From: JBKQHQ01 sp052148715
GTDB taxonomy: Bacteria > Pseudomonadota > Alphaproteobacteria > Rhizobiales > Xanthobacteraceae
Length of the DNA: 22,182 nucleotides
Reading direction: 5' to 3'
Assembly: GCA_052148715.1 (NCBI GenBank)
Contig: JBKQHQ010000157.1
Location: 1 to 22,182 of the forward strand
In this document: one piece after another, positions 15,108 through 22,152 of the stretch
Layout: the number at the start of each line of letters is the position of its first letter
Numbering within the stretch: the stretch's first letter is position 1
The notes under the pieces: model-generated
What the model was told of the DNA's origin: nothing
The model's input: only the letters and a program-made list of their open reading frames with translations
The model's database searches: none
Translations under genes and position numbers: made by a program

Positions 15108-15839
15108 ATGGAAACAAAAATCGACGAGATCGCCAGCGGCATCTATCGGCTATCGACGTTCGTTCCGGCGGTCGCGCCGCCAGCTGGCTTCACCTTCAAT
15201 CAGTTTCTCATCCTTGGAGAGGAGCCCTTGCTGTTTCATACCGGTCTCCGGCGAATGTTCCCTCTCGTACGATCAGCCGTCGGTCGTCTCATTCCGCCCG
15301 AGCGGCTGCGCTGGATAACATTTGGCCACGTTGAGGCTGACGAGTGTGGCGCGATGAATGAGTGGCTGGCCGTTGCGCCGCGTGCCGAGGTGGCGCACGG
15401 ACGGACCGGAAGCCAGGTCTCTCTCAACGACATGGCCGACCGGGAACCTCGCGTATTGCAAGACGGCGAAACGATCGAATTGGGCCGAGAGAGGCGTGTC
15501 CGATACCTCGACACGCCACATATTCCGCATGGTTGGGATGCAGGCGTTCTCTACGAAGAAACAACCGGAACGCTCCTATGCGGTGATCTGCTCACCCAAC
15601 TTGGGGACGGTCCTGCGCTGACAGAGGCCGATATCGTTGAGCCTGCAATCGCCGCAGAGGAATTATTCAAATACTCCTGTCTGAACCCCAGCATGGGCGC
15701 GACGATCCGTCGGCTTGCCGACCTTTCGCCGCGCACGCTAGCGCTCATGCATGGTCCGTCATTTAACGGCGACGGCCCACAGGCGCTCCGCACATTGGCC
15801 GGCTACTACGACCGCCGCGTTCGAAGCTTGCTGGTTTAG
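15108..15839 (+). CDS. MBL-fold protein of the flavodiiron/ODP (oxygen-binding diiron) type
   Basis: 243 residues, covering only the metallo-beta-lactamase domain of flavodiiron proteins, with no flavodoxin domain. Metal-site residues: His74, Glu76 and Asp78 in TFGHVEADECGAMNEWL, His138/His141 in TPHIPHGWD, Asp160 in LLCGDLL and His215 in LALMHGPSF. The HxExD spacing (not HxHxDH) marks a diiron ODP domain rather than a Zn hydrolase. The position just after Asp78 is Glu79, where flavodiiron proteins have His. The ATG at 15108 is preferred (METKIDEIASGIYRLS is the usual start); GTG at 15099 or ATG at 15072 are possible. Likely O2/NO- or peroxide-related sensing or reduction; the electron donor is unknown. 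Confidence 0.85.
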   Translation: METKIDEIASGIYRLSTFVPAVAPPAGFTFNQFLILGEEPLLFHTGLRRMFPLVRSAVGRLIPPERLRWITFGHVEADECGAMNEWLAVAPRAEVAHGRTGSQVSLNDMADREPRVLQDGETIELGRERRVRYLDTPHIPHGWDAGVLYEETTGTLLCGDLLTQLGDGPALTEADIVEPAIAAEELFKYSCLNPSMGATIRRLADLSPRTLALMHGPSFNGDGPQALRTLAGYYDRRVRSLLV

Positions 15840-16213
15840 GATTATTCAATAACCGGGCCAGGCTCGGCAACGGTCGTGCATCACTTGCGCGAATCTCAAG
15901 GTTTTTCGGGAACGACGACGATTTGACGTGATCGGGCGTATGGTCACTTGTGGCATTTCGCGATCACGTGACGCGTCTATGGTGGCGAGTGCTCAAGCGG
16001 GTCGTTTACGAGCGAAACGGCGCCTCGCAAGCCCGCCAATCGTTGATCGGATGCCGACTCGACCCCAGAGGACGGTTGTCCGCCTGACTTGAGATAGGAC
16101 CGGATCAACGTCCGCTACCAGCTTGCCGCGCTCAATACCGGTCCTGATAGACGGGCGGGCGATGTCTCTCCCAGTCTCGACGAACTGACGACGCCTGCGC
16201 TCGGGGGCTGCCG
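15840..16213. other. Gene-free stretch with a 9-bp inverted repeat and a possible regulator remnant
   Basis: 374 bases between two genes that converge here. ACGTGATCG (15926-15934) and CGATCACGT (15961-15969) form an inverted repeat with a 26-base loop. On the minus strand, about 16090-16190, one frame reads GRDIARPSIRTGIERGKLVADVDP, which faintly resembles the C-terminal domain of TetR regulators. It has no start, helix-turn-helix or continuation. Nothing else is supportable. Confidence 0.3.
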
Positions 16214-17308
16214 TCAGGTCGGCAGGCCGCGAAGGAAATCGATGATCGCGGCATTGACCTCGTTCGGACGCTCCTGCTGGGTCCAGTGGCCGCAACCGGG
16301 CAGCATCTGCGTGCCGCGAAGCGCCGGGACGAAGTGCTTGAGGTTGGCGAGAAGCTGGTCCGTGCCGGGGAACTTCACCACCAGGTCGCGGTCGCCCGCG
16401 ACATAGAGCGCCGGGATGGTCACCCGCGCGCCGGCGAACGGCGCCATCAGCTCCCAGTTCCGGTCGATATTGCGGTAGTAGTTGAGGGGGCCGCGGAAGC
16501 CGGCGCGTCGGAACTCGCCGGCATAGAAGTCGATGTCGCGCTCGCTGAGCCAATCCGGCAGCGTTGCCGGGCCGCCTGGGCCGTGCAAGAAGCCGCCTCC
16601 GCGCGGTACCATGGCGATGCCGGCGTCGGCGCTCGCGCCGCCGTCGCGCGTCGCGTCGCCCGATCCGCCGTAGAGCATGGCGTGCATGGCCGTCCGCGGG
16701 TCCCGCTCGAGCTCGGCCTCGGCGACGCCGGGTTCCTGGAAATAGAGCTGATAGAATTGGGCGTCTGCGGTCTGCGGCATGACGCTCGTCGGGCGCACCT
16801 TGCCGCGCGGCCGGAACGGGACGCTGAGGCAAACGACCCCGCGGAAGCGGTCGGGGCGCAGCAGCGCCGCATGCCAAGCGACGTTCGCGCCCCAGTCATG
16901 GCCGACGATGACAGCGGTCGGGGCCTTGAGTGCGTCCAGGAGACCCACCATGTCGCCGACCAGATGAAAGATCGTGTATTGGTCGATTGCCTCCGGCCGG
17001 TCGCTCTTGCCGTAGCCGCGCATGTCGGGCGCGACGGCGTGAAAGCCCGCCGCAGCGAGCGCGCCGATCTGGTGGCGCCACGAATACCAGGATTCAGGAA
17101 AGCCGTGGCACAGGAGGACCAGGGGCCCGTTGCCCAGCTCGGCGAGATTCAGACGGATGCCGTTGCTCTCGATCATTCGCTGCGCCGGCTCGCTCATCTT
17201 TCCGTCTCCCTGCAAAGTTTCTCCGAATGCCCTCGCATCGAAGGCATTGAACAGAGGTTTTAGCACGAGCGACAATACTGCCGCGGTCAACAAACGTCGC
17301 CTGTCCAT
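16214..17308 (-). CDS. Alpha/beta-hydrolase, epoxide hydrolase type, with a probable export signal
   Basis: 364 residues. Epoxide-hydrolase features: oxyanion motif HGFPE at 68-72, nucleophile Asp138 in GHDWGA (an Asp nucleophile, as in epoxide hydrolases and dehalogenases), cap-domain tyrosines near 267-268 (NYYRN), acid Asp296 or Asp298 in GDRDLV, and base His331 in GCGHW. The start at 17308 (GGAGGG, 6 bases upstream) gives MDRRRLLTAAVLSLVL, a Tat-like twin-arginine signal. A second ATG at 17197 (M38) also has a good site, GGGAG, and would give a 327-residue cytoplasmic form. It follows the NmrA gene by 26 bases, so they are an operon opposite hxlR. Probable reaction: hydrolysis of an epoxide to a diol; a haloalkane-type substrate is less likely. 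Confidence 0.88.
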   Translation of the reverse strand: MDRRRLLTAAVLSLVLKPLFNAFDARAFGETLQGDGKMSEPAQRMIESNGIRLNLAELGNGPLVLLCHGFPESWYSWRHQIGALAAAGFHAVAPDMRGYGKSDRPEAIDQYTIFHLVGDMVGLLDALKAPTAVIVGHDWGANVAWHAALLRPDRFRGVVCLSVPFRPRGKVRPTSVMPQTADAQFYQLYFQEPGVAEAELERDPRTAMHAMLYGGSGDATRDGGASADAGIAMVPRGGGFLHGPGGPATLPDWLSERDIDFYAGEFRRAGFRGPLNYYRNIDRNWELMAPFAGARVTIPALYVAGDRDLVVKFPGTDQLLANLKHFVPALRGTQMLPGCGHWTQQERPNEVNAAIIDFLRGLPT

Positions 17309-17334
17309 CGCAACCCTCCGCTCCAGACCCGATG

Positions 17335-18270
17335 TCAGGCCGTTTTCGCCAGCAGTTCGCCTTGTCCCTCGCGCACGAACGCCTCGAGCGTCTTGGGCTT
17401 CGCGCCGCCGAGCTTCTCGATCGTATCGGTGACGGCGAAGCCTGCTCTCTCCTGGCCGAGACCCGCGGCGCGGAGCGCCCGCCAGAGCGAGGAAAGATGC
17501 TCCACGGCATGCTGATTGTAGCCGCGCGCCAGGGCGTCGCGGCGCCACTCGTCGTCGGAAATTTCCTCGTAGCGCACGTCCTTGCCGAGCGCGCGCCCGA
17601 AGGTCGCGATGACCTCCTGCAGCGAAATGACGGCGCCGATCAGAGGATAGCCGGCGCCCGCCGGCAGCGAGGGCTTGGTCAGCAGGCCGACGGAAACGCG
17701 TGCCACGTCCTCGCCCGCGACGAGCGGGAGCATCGTTCGCTCGCTGCCCCAGGGCAATCGGATCTTTCCTTGCGCCGGCAGGCTCAAGCGGACCAGGGAC
17801 GCGAGATTCTCGTAGAACACCGTGGCCCTGACATGCACGGCTCCGACGCCCGCCCAGTCGAAGACCTGCTCGGACAGGTAGTTCTGTCGCATGCGCGGGG
17901 TAGGGGCATCGGGCGACGATTGCAGCATCACGAGATCGACGAGCCGCGAGACCCCCGCTTCGCGCGCCGCAACGGCCATCGCCGCGGTGGCGTCGAGCAG
18001 CCCCTCCTGCACCGGGTAGGCAAAATAAACGGCCGCAACGCCTTGCGCGGCGCGCTGCACCGAGCGGATGTCAAGGAAGTCGCCTACGAATATTTCGGCG
18101 CCGCGCGCCCGCAGTTGGTCCGAGCGCTCGTCGATCTGGCGGACGAAGGCGCGGACCGGAACCCCGCGCGCGAGCAGCATTTCGGCGACATGCCGCCCGG
18201 TCTTCCCTTGCCGACCGCCGGCCGCTGAAGTGACGAGAATGGGTTTCGCGATGGCTATCCTCCTGTGCAT
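17335..18270 (-). CDS. NmrA-family NAD(P)H-dependent reductase (QorB-like)
   Basis: 311 residues, an atypical/extended SDR of the NmrA/HSCARG/QorB group. The N-terminal Rossmann strand ILVTSAAGGRQGKTG carries a glycine-rich loop at 18-25, longer than the usual GATGxxG. VYFAYPVQEG and LVMLQSS occupy the usual strand 4-5 positions. Typical active-site Tyr-x3-Lys is not obvious, as in other NmrA proteins. The ATG at 18270 has AAGGAGG upstream. It is first in a two-gene operon with the epoxide hydrolase and divergent from hxlR. In E. coli the NmrA-type quinone reductase qorB (ytfG) is also divergent from an HxlR gene (ytfH), which supports a quinone- or electrophile-responsive role. Confidence 0.85.
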   Translation of the reverse strand: MHRRIAIAKPILVTSAAGGRQGKTGRHVAEMLLARGVPVRAFVRQIDERSDQLRARGAEIFVGDFLDIRSVQRAAQGVAAVYFAYPVQEGLLDATAAMAVAAREAGVSRLVDLVMLQSSPDAPTPRMRQNYLSEQVFDWAGVGAVHVRATVFYENLASLVRLSLPAQGKIRLPWGSERTMLPLVAGEDVARVSVGLLTKPSLPAGAGYPLIGAVISLQEVIATFGRALGKDVRYEEISDDEWRRDALARGYNQHAVEHLSSLWRALRAAGLGQERAGFAVTDTIEKLGGAKPKTLEAFVREGQGELLAKTA

Positions 18271-18297
18271 CCTGCCTCCTTGTGGAGACGTTCGATG

Positions 18298-18326
18298 GTA
18301 TTGACTACGAAATAAATAGTCAATAC
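18298..18326. promoter_or_regulatory. Perfect 10-bp inverted repeat, probable HxlR operator
   Basis: GTATTGACTA (18298-18307) and TAGTCAATAC (18317-18326) are perfect reverse complements with a 9-base A/T-rich spacer. It is the only strong dyad in the divergent gap 18271-18423 between the NmrA and HxlR genes, 28 bases from the NmrA start. HxlR/YodB-type regulators bind dyads with TACT/AGTA-like cores, so this is the likely autoregulatory operator. Confidence 0.65.
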
Positions 18327-18423
18327 GTAAATCGTAATTAATGTGCGGGTTAACTCCTGAAAGGTTGACCGCCGTCGCAGCTTATGCGAGGGCAGGTGGA
18401 CCGCTTTTTCTTGGCTAAATCAC

Positions 18424-18756
18424 ATGTCGACAGTCTACGATCCGAGGTGCCCCGTCGCTCGAACGCTCGAGATCATCGGCGAGCGGTGGACCATGCTTGT
18501 TCTGCGCGATCTGATCGTCGAGGGACCCCGCAAGTTTCAGGATCTGCTGACCTCACTGTCGGGAATCAGTCCCAATACGCTTTCGGCTCGGCTCAAGACG
18601 CTCGAGGATCATGAGATCGTCGAGCGGCGGTTCTACGAGGAGCATCCGCCGCGCGCCGAGTACGTTCTTACCGAGAAGGGCCGTGACCTGCGGCCGGTTC
18701 TGCGCACGCTGAGGGATTGGGGTCAAAAGCACACGAGCTCCCCCGCGGCGCGATAG
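18424..18756 (+). CDS. HxlR-family regulator with a single N-terminal cysteine
   Basis: 110 residues, normal for HxlR. The hallmark CPVARTLEIIGERWTMLVLRDL region starts at Cys9, with the winged helix-turn-helix following (LLTSLSGISPNTLSARLKTLE, wing YVLTEKGRDLRPVL). Cys9 is the only cysteine and lies where YodB, HypR and QorR carry their redox-active cysteine, so thiol sensing of quinones or electrophiles is plausible. The ATG at 18424 is the only reasonable start, though its Shine-Dalgarno sequence is weak. It is divergent from the NmrA/epoxide hydrolase operon. A truncated FMN dehydrogenase starts just after, its frame overlapping the hxlR 3' end. Confidence 0.9.
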   Translation: MSTVYDPRCPVARTLEIIGERWTMLVLRDLIVEGPRKFQDLLTSLSGISPNTLSARLKTLEDHEIVERRFYEEHPPRAEYVLTEKGRDLRPVLRTLRDWGQKHTSSPAAR

Positions 18757-18824
18757 CGATCTCGCCGCATCGCTCGCATTCCGTCTTCGTGACCGCCGGT
18801 TCCTCCGATGTCGAGGTGCAGGCC

Positions 18825-19346
18825 GCCGTGATGAGCCGACAGATGGATGCCAGCTTCAGCTGGGACAACTTCAACTGGCTGCGCAAGCTCCGGTGGCGCA
18901 AGCTGTTGGTGAAGGGCATCATGCGTCCCGACGACGCGGAGCGTTGCGTCGCGACCGGCGCCGATGGGGTGAGCCTTTCCAACCATGGAGGTCGCCAGCT
19001 TGACGCTGCTGTCTCGCCGCTCGATGTCCTCGCGGAGAGCCGGGCGCGGATCTCGGCGCCGATCCTGATCGACAGCGGCTATCGCCGCGGCACCAACATC
19101 GTGACAGCGTTGGCGCTCGGCGCGAACGCGGTGCTGCTCGGGCGGGCGACGCTCTATGGCTTGGCGGCGGCTGGTGAAGCTGGCGTCGACCACGTCTTTC
19201 GCTTGCTCAAGGATGAAGTCGACTGGACGTTAGCGCTGATTGGATGCCCATCGGCCAGCCAGCTGTCGCCCGACTATGTCATGGCTGACGGATCGATGCC
19301 TACGTCCCCGTCACCTTCGGTTCGCAGATTGGCAAAAGTATCTTGA
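18825..19346 (+). pseudogene. 5'-truncated FMN-dependent 2-hydroxyacid dehydrogenase (lactate/mandelate dehydrogenase type)
   Basis: Only the C-terminal half of the TIM barrel remains, about 155 recognisable residues of a normal 370-390. Recognisable parts: RQMDASFSWDN at the start, KLLVKG (FMN-binding Lys), LSNHGGRQLD (the catalytic His/Arg block), DSGYRRGTNIV and GRATLYGLAAAGEAGV, then IGCPSASQLSPDYV at the normal end. The first half, including the N-terminal FMN-binding strands and the substrate-binding Tyr, is missing. The open frame continues upstream into the hxlR 3' end without similarity, so this looks like a deletion or recombination junction just after hxlR. About 20 extra C-terminal residues follow the usual end. 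It is probably inactive. Confidence 0.85.
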
Positions 19347-19443
19347 TGATTCCATCACCTACGAAGTGTGCGCGGCGTCGACAAATGGGTTCGCCATCGC
19401 CAGGCACTTGTCTGATGGGTAATTTTTGCCGACGCTGCGGCGA

Positions 19444-19487
19444 TTGTGATGTCTGTCACAAAGGGCCCCCGGGGACGTGGGTATGAT
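19444..19487 (+). promoter_or_regulatory. CRP-like site TTGTGA-N6-TCACAA placed 41.5 bp before a predicted start (class II promoter)
   Basis: A perfect dyad (19444-19461) matches the CRP consensus TGTGA-N6-TCACA. A TATGAT -10 box at 19482-19487 would start transcription near 19494, putting the dyad centre (19452.5) at about -41.5, the classical class II activator position. The first exported-protein gene begins at 19513. There is no -35 box, as expected for such promoters. The rest of 19347-19512 holds nothing recognisable. Confidence 0.6.
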
Positions 19488-19512
19488 GGGACTTCTCTGA
19501 ACGGAAAGCCAC

Positions 19513-19782
19513 ATGCTGTCGAAGCGATGGAGTGTTCCGGTCGGTATCGCGATCGCGATGCTCACCCGGAGTTCAGCGACAAGCGCTGAAAAACTTTTGC
19601 GCCCGTTAGGAGACGTGTGGATGACGAGGGAGACGCCGCGCGACGTGCGGGAGCGAGCCCAGGCTTACGAAGCGAGGATCATCCTCGGAGACGTGTGGCT
19701 TGAGGTGCCCGGCCGCGAGAGCGCGATCGCCGTGATACCGCGGCGGGAGACCACCGGCTCGAGCGCTGAGAGCTGGCGCTGA
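19513..19782 (+). CDS. Small probable exported protein, function unknown
   Basis: 89 residues. The N-terminus MLSKRWSVPVGIAIAMLTRS with a possible cleavage after SATSA (residue 25) looks like a secretion signal, though its hydrophobic core is short. The mature part has GDVWM and GDVWL, encoded by a 12-bp direct repeat (GGAGACGTGTGG at 19609-19620 and 19687-19698), 26 codons apart. I do not recognise the family. Its ribosome binding site is weak (CGGAAAG). The next gene starts 21 bases after its stop and also encodes an exported protein, so a two-gene operon from the CRP-like promoter is likely. Confidence that it is translated is moderate. Confidence 0.55.
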   Translation: MLSKRWSVPVGIAIAMLTRSSATSAEKLLRPLGDVWMTRETPRDVRERAQAYEARIILGDVWLEVPGRESAIAVIPRRETTGSSAESWR

Positions 19783-19803
19783 AACGTCACCCCTGGAGGA
19801 CCG

Positions 19804-20142
19804 ATGGCCAAGAGCATTTTCTCGATCTTGCTTATCGCAGCAACGCTGTCGCTTTGCTGCGGCGGGCAAGCATCCGCGCAGGGGCGACGATATTCGCTGT
19901 CGCCGATCGCTCCGTTCCCGTGCGGCGCGGTGACCGTGGAAGGCAACAGCATTACTTTTCGTCAGACCATCGTTTTCGTCTGCAATGGCAAAGAACAATT
20001 GGAGATGCCCGCTGGCAGCATTATGGGTATCAATGCCGTGTGTGATGGGACGGCGCTAATCCTTCATCACGACTTCGGCCAAAGCAACGGTCTATTTGAT
20101 ATCGTGCGCCGGCGCTGCGGAGGGTCCCGAGCGCGCCGGTGA
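19804..20142 (+). CDS. Small exported cysteine-containing protein, function unknown
   Basis: 112 residues. A clear signal peptide MAKSIFSILLIAATLSLCCGGQASA is probably cleaved before QGRR. The mature part has four cysteines (residues 40, 60, 80 and 105), which could form two periplasmic disulfides, and a beta-rich pattern (AVTVEGNSITFRQTIVFVCNG). The ATG at 19804 has a good GGAGGA site. It follows the 89-residue gene by 21 bases. I do not recognise the family; it fits the many short secreted hypothetical proteins of Hyphomicrobiales. The Arg-rich C-terminus may be natural. Confidence 0.7.
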   Translation: MAKSIFSILLIAATLSLCCGGQASAQGRRYSLSPIAPFPCGAVTVEGNSITFRQTIVFVCNGKEQLEMPAGSIMGINAVCDGTALILHHDFGQSNGLFDIVRRRCGGSRARR

Positions 20143-20349
20143 TAGTACAATATCGTCGCCGCTATGAACAACCTCGGAGGCGCCGCTCCCGGTGAGCGGC
20201 GAAATGCAACGGCGGAGGCACAGCAACTCTGTTGAAAATCCGCTTCCACCGCTACGGCGAGTCGAAAATCTTAAACTGTCTGTCCAGCGCGATTTCGGAG
20301 CATTCCTGTCATCGAAGGATCAAACGGCGCCGAACCTTGTCGGATCCCC

Positions 20350-20700
20350 GGAAGCGCCAGCGGTATCTGGCTTGCGACCGATCTTTTTCCGCGACTCGGC
20401 ATCGCGGAAAAGATCAACGTCAAGCTGACGCCGCGCGGCACGGACGCGACCGGGATGGTCGCCGCTGGAGGAGCGGATCTTGCGGTCATGCCGGTCAGTG
20501 AGATTCTGCACGCGGCGGGCGTCGACTTCGCAGGCAGCATCCCACCGGAGATTCAGTTCGCCCAGGTATTCTTAGCCGCCGTCGTGGCCGGCTCGGGAGA
20601 GATTGAAGGTTCTGAACGACTGATCGAATTTCTTGGCTCCGCGAGCGCTTCCGAGGCAATTAGGAAAAGCGGAATGGAGCCGCTCGCGACCTCGAGGTAA
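20350..20700 (+). pseudogene. C-terminal half of a ModA-like (type 2) solute-binding protein, start missing
   Basis: The frame is open from 20275 but has no ATG, GTG or TTG before an internal ATG at 20455. Similarity begins near 20350: SASGIWLATDLFPRLGIAEK, then the domain-crossing strand ADLAVMPVSEIL, GSIPPEIQ and the usual end LIEFLGSASASEAIRKSGMEPL. This is the second lobe of the roughly 250-residue molybdate/sulfate-type binding proteins abundant in Bradyrhizobiaceae. The signal peptide and first lobe are absent from every frame upstream, so it is a truncation, not a frameshift. It is likely non-functional. Confidence 0.75.
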
Positions 20701-21039
20701 GGGGGAGCTGCAACCAAACATGGCCCATGTGCGGTTCGGCCGGGTAACCGGAAGGGCTCCTAGGCAGGTCATGGATTTGATAACGGCCGTCCAAGCGATC
20801 GAGAGGATGGCCGACTTCGGCAAGAGGGTGGTCGAGCTGGAGCGGAGACAACAAGCACGCGCGGCAAAAGCCGCGGGCGAGGAGGTGGCGCCGTGCGACC
20901 GCCGCGCATCGCCGCCGGCGCGCCTCGCGAGCCGTTGGCGCAAGGCGTTTGGCGTGTCGGGATGTGAGATCGAACAAGGACTGCCCGCGGCTTCGCGCAT
21001 CGTCTGTAAATCTCCTGTATTCAATTCCACGACAAGATT
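20701..21039 (+). other. Possible small coding remnant; no supportable intact gene
   Basis: One plus frame from an ATG at 20720 encodes a basic, helical stretch (DLITAVQAIERMADFGKRV then VELERRQQARAAKAA). It then becomes Arg/Pro-rich and non-protein-like toward 21000. The ATG has a G-rich sequence about 12 bases upstream. I do not recognise the peptide, and the minus strand offers nothing better. Confidence 0.25.
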
Positions 21040-21166
21040 TGTAGGGTGCGCAAAATCGCCTGCTGCGGCCGAGAGGCCTAACCTGTGCGCCGCTCGATTT
21101 TGCCCACGCGGAGGGCCGCGCATCCGCGCGCGCACGGCGCGTGCCGCGCCTTTTGCGCACCCTACA
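21040..21166. repeat. Palindromic intergenic element (TGTAGGGTGCGCAAAA family)
   Basis: Perfect 16-bp inverted arms at 21040-21055 and 21151-21166 enclose about 95 bases of very GC-rich sequence, including GCACG-GCG-CGTGC at 21132-21144. It belongs to the GTAGGGTG(G/C)GCAAA type of dispersed palindrome that I associate with Bradyrhizobium and Rhodopseudomonas genomes. It lies about 85 bases after the stop of the deacetylase gene on the opposite strand and could end its transcript. Architecture is like the element at 5101-5276, but the arm sequence is different. Confidence 0.8.
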
Positions 21167-21252
21167 GGATCCGCCTTCAAGGGCCCCATTCGCGGGCCGC
21201 CGGCGCACCGTTTGGGCCAATTTTCGCTCTGACAAGCGAAAATATACGGCGC

Positions 21253-22152
21253 TCACACCGCGCTCAGCTTCGCTCCAGCGACCGACTTGTACCAGTCGAG
21301 GATCTCGACCCCGTTCCAGTGCAGGACGCCTTCGAAGCGGTTGACGTAGTCGTAGATCGCCTCGAGGTATTTGATCCGGTGCGGCTGGCCGCTGATATAG
21401 GGATGAATGGCGAGCGCCATGATCTTCGCGCGGTCCTTGCCCTCGGCGTAGAGCCGGTCGAACTGATCGATCGCGCGCTTGAGCAGATAATCGCTTTCGT
21501 GATGCTGCACGATCATCATCGGGATGTCATTGAGCTCGACCGTATAGGGCAGGGTGACGAGGGGGCCGTTGGCGGTCCGGATCACGGTCGGCTCTTCGTC
21601 ATAGACCCAGTCGCCGATATATTTTATGCCCGCGGCCGCGAGATGCTCCGGCGTCTCGAAGGTCTGCGTCAGGCCGGGTCCGAGCCAGCCGACCGGACGT
21701 TTTCCGGTGAAGCGCTCGATGATGCCGAGCGAGCGGTTGATCATCGCCGCCTGGTCCTCCGTCTTGTGGATCGGCATTTGGTCGTAGGCGTGACCCATGA
21801 ATTCCCAGCCGTCGCGTTTGGCTTGCTCTGCCACCCGTGGGTAGTCCTCGCAGACCCGGGCATTGGTCGCGAGCGTCGGGCGGATGCCGAGGCGCTCGAA
21901 CAGATCGAAGAAGCGCCAGGCGCCGACGCGCATGCCGTATTCGTGCCAGCTCCAGTTCGGCACATCGGGCAGCATCGGCACCCCGGCCGGGGCGGGGATC
22001 ACCTGGCGTGCCATCGGCCGGCCGATGTCCCACACCTCGTAGTTCACGATGCTCCAAAATATGAGGCGCGCGCCGTTGGGCAGGCGCAGCGGCGGGCGAT
22101 CGACGATCGCCGAATACTCGCAACGCTCGCGTGGCAGCATGGAGCCGCTCAT
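21253..22152 (-). CDS. Polysaccharide deacetylase-fold protein (PuuE/allantoinase-like group)
   Basis: 299 residues with the NodB-homology barrel. The motifs are altered from the metal-dependent deacetylases. Motif 1 (TFDDG) is IVNYEVW (residues 35-41), motif 2 (HSxxH) is GHAYDQ with His121 but Gln125 in place of the second His, motif 3 is WLGPG (146-150), and a late ALAIHPYISGQPHR keeps the C-terminal His240. The NYE pattern is typical of PuuE/uricolytic allantoinase-like proteins, which open cyclic amides, so a purine- or hydantoin-type substrate is as likely as a polysaccharide. The ATG at 22152 has an excellent GGAGGTGAGGT site. No signal peptide is seen, so it is cytoplasmic. Its operon partners lie beyond the window. 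Confidence 0.88.
   Translation of the reverse strand: MSGSMLPRERCEYSAIVDRPPLRLPNGARLIFWSIVNYEVWDIGRPMARQVIPAPAGVPMLPDVPNWSWHEYGMRVGAWRFFDLFERLGIRPTLATNARVCEDYPRVAEQAKRDGWEFMGHAYDQMPIHKTEDQAAMINRSLGIIERFTGKRPVGWLGPGLTQTFETPEHLAAAGIKYIGDWVYDEEPTVIRTANGPLVTLPYTVELNDIPMMIVQHHESDYLLKRAIDQFDRLYAEGKDRAKIMALAIHPYISGQPHRIKYLEAIYDYVNRFEGVLHWNGVEILDWYKSVAGAKLSAV

Noticed and set aside
15993..16213. TetR-like C-terminal remnant on the minus strand
   Set aside because: Only a short faint resemblance, without helix-turn-helix, start or flanking support; kept as a note in the gap entry.
16286..18228. Two long plus-strand open frames over the epoxide hydrolase and NmrA genes
   Set aside because: Both are antisense to well-supported enzymes and give Arg/Ala/Glu-rich translations without motifs.
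20572..21256. Several overlapping open frames on both strands
   Set aside because: They run through the palindromic element and have basic, low-complexity translations with no recognisable domain.
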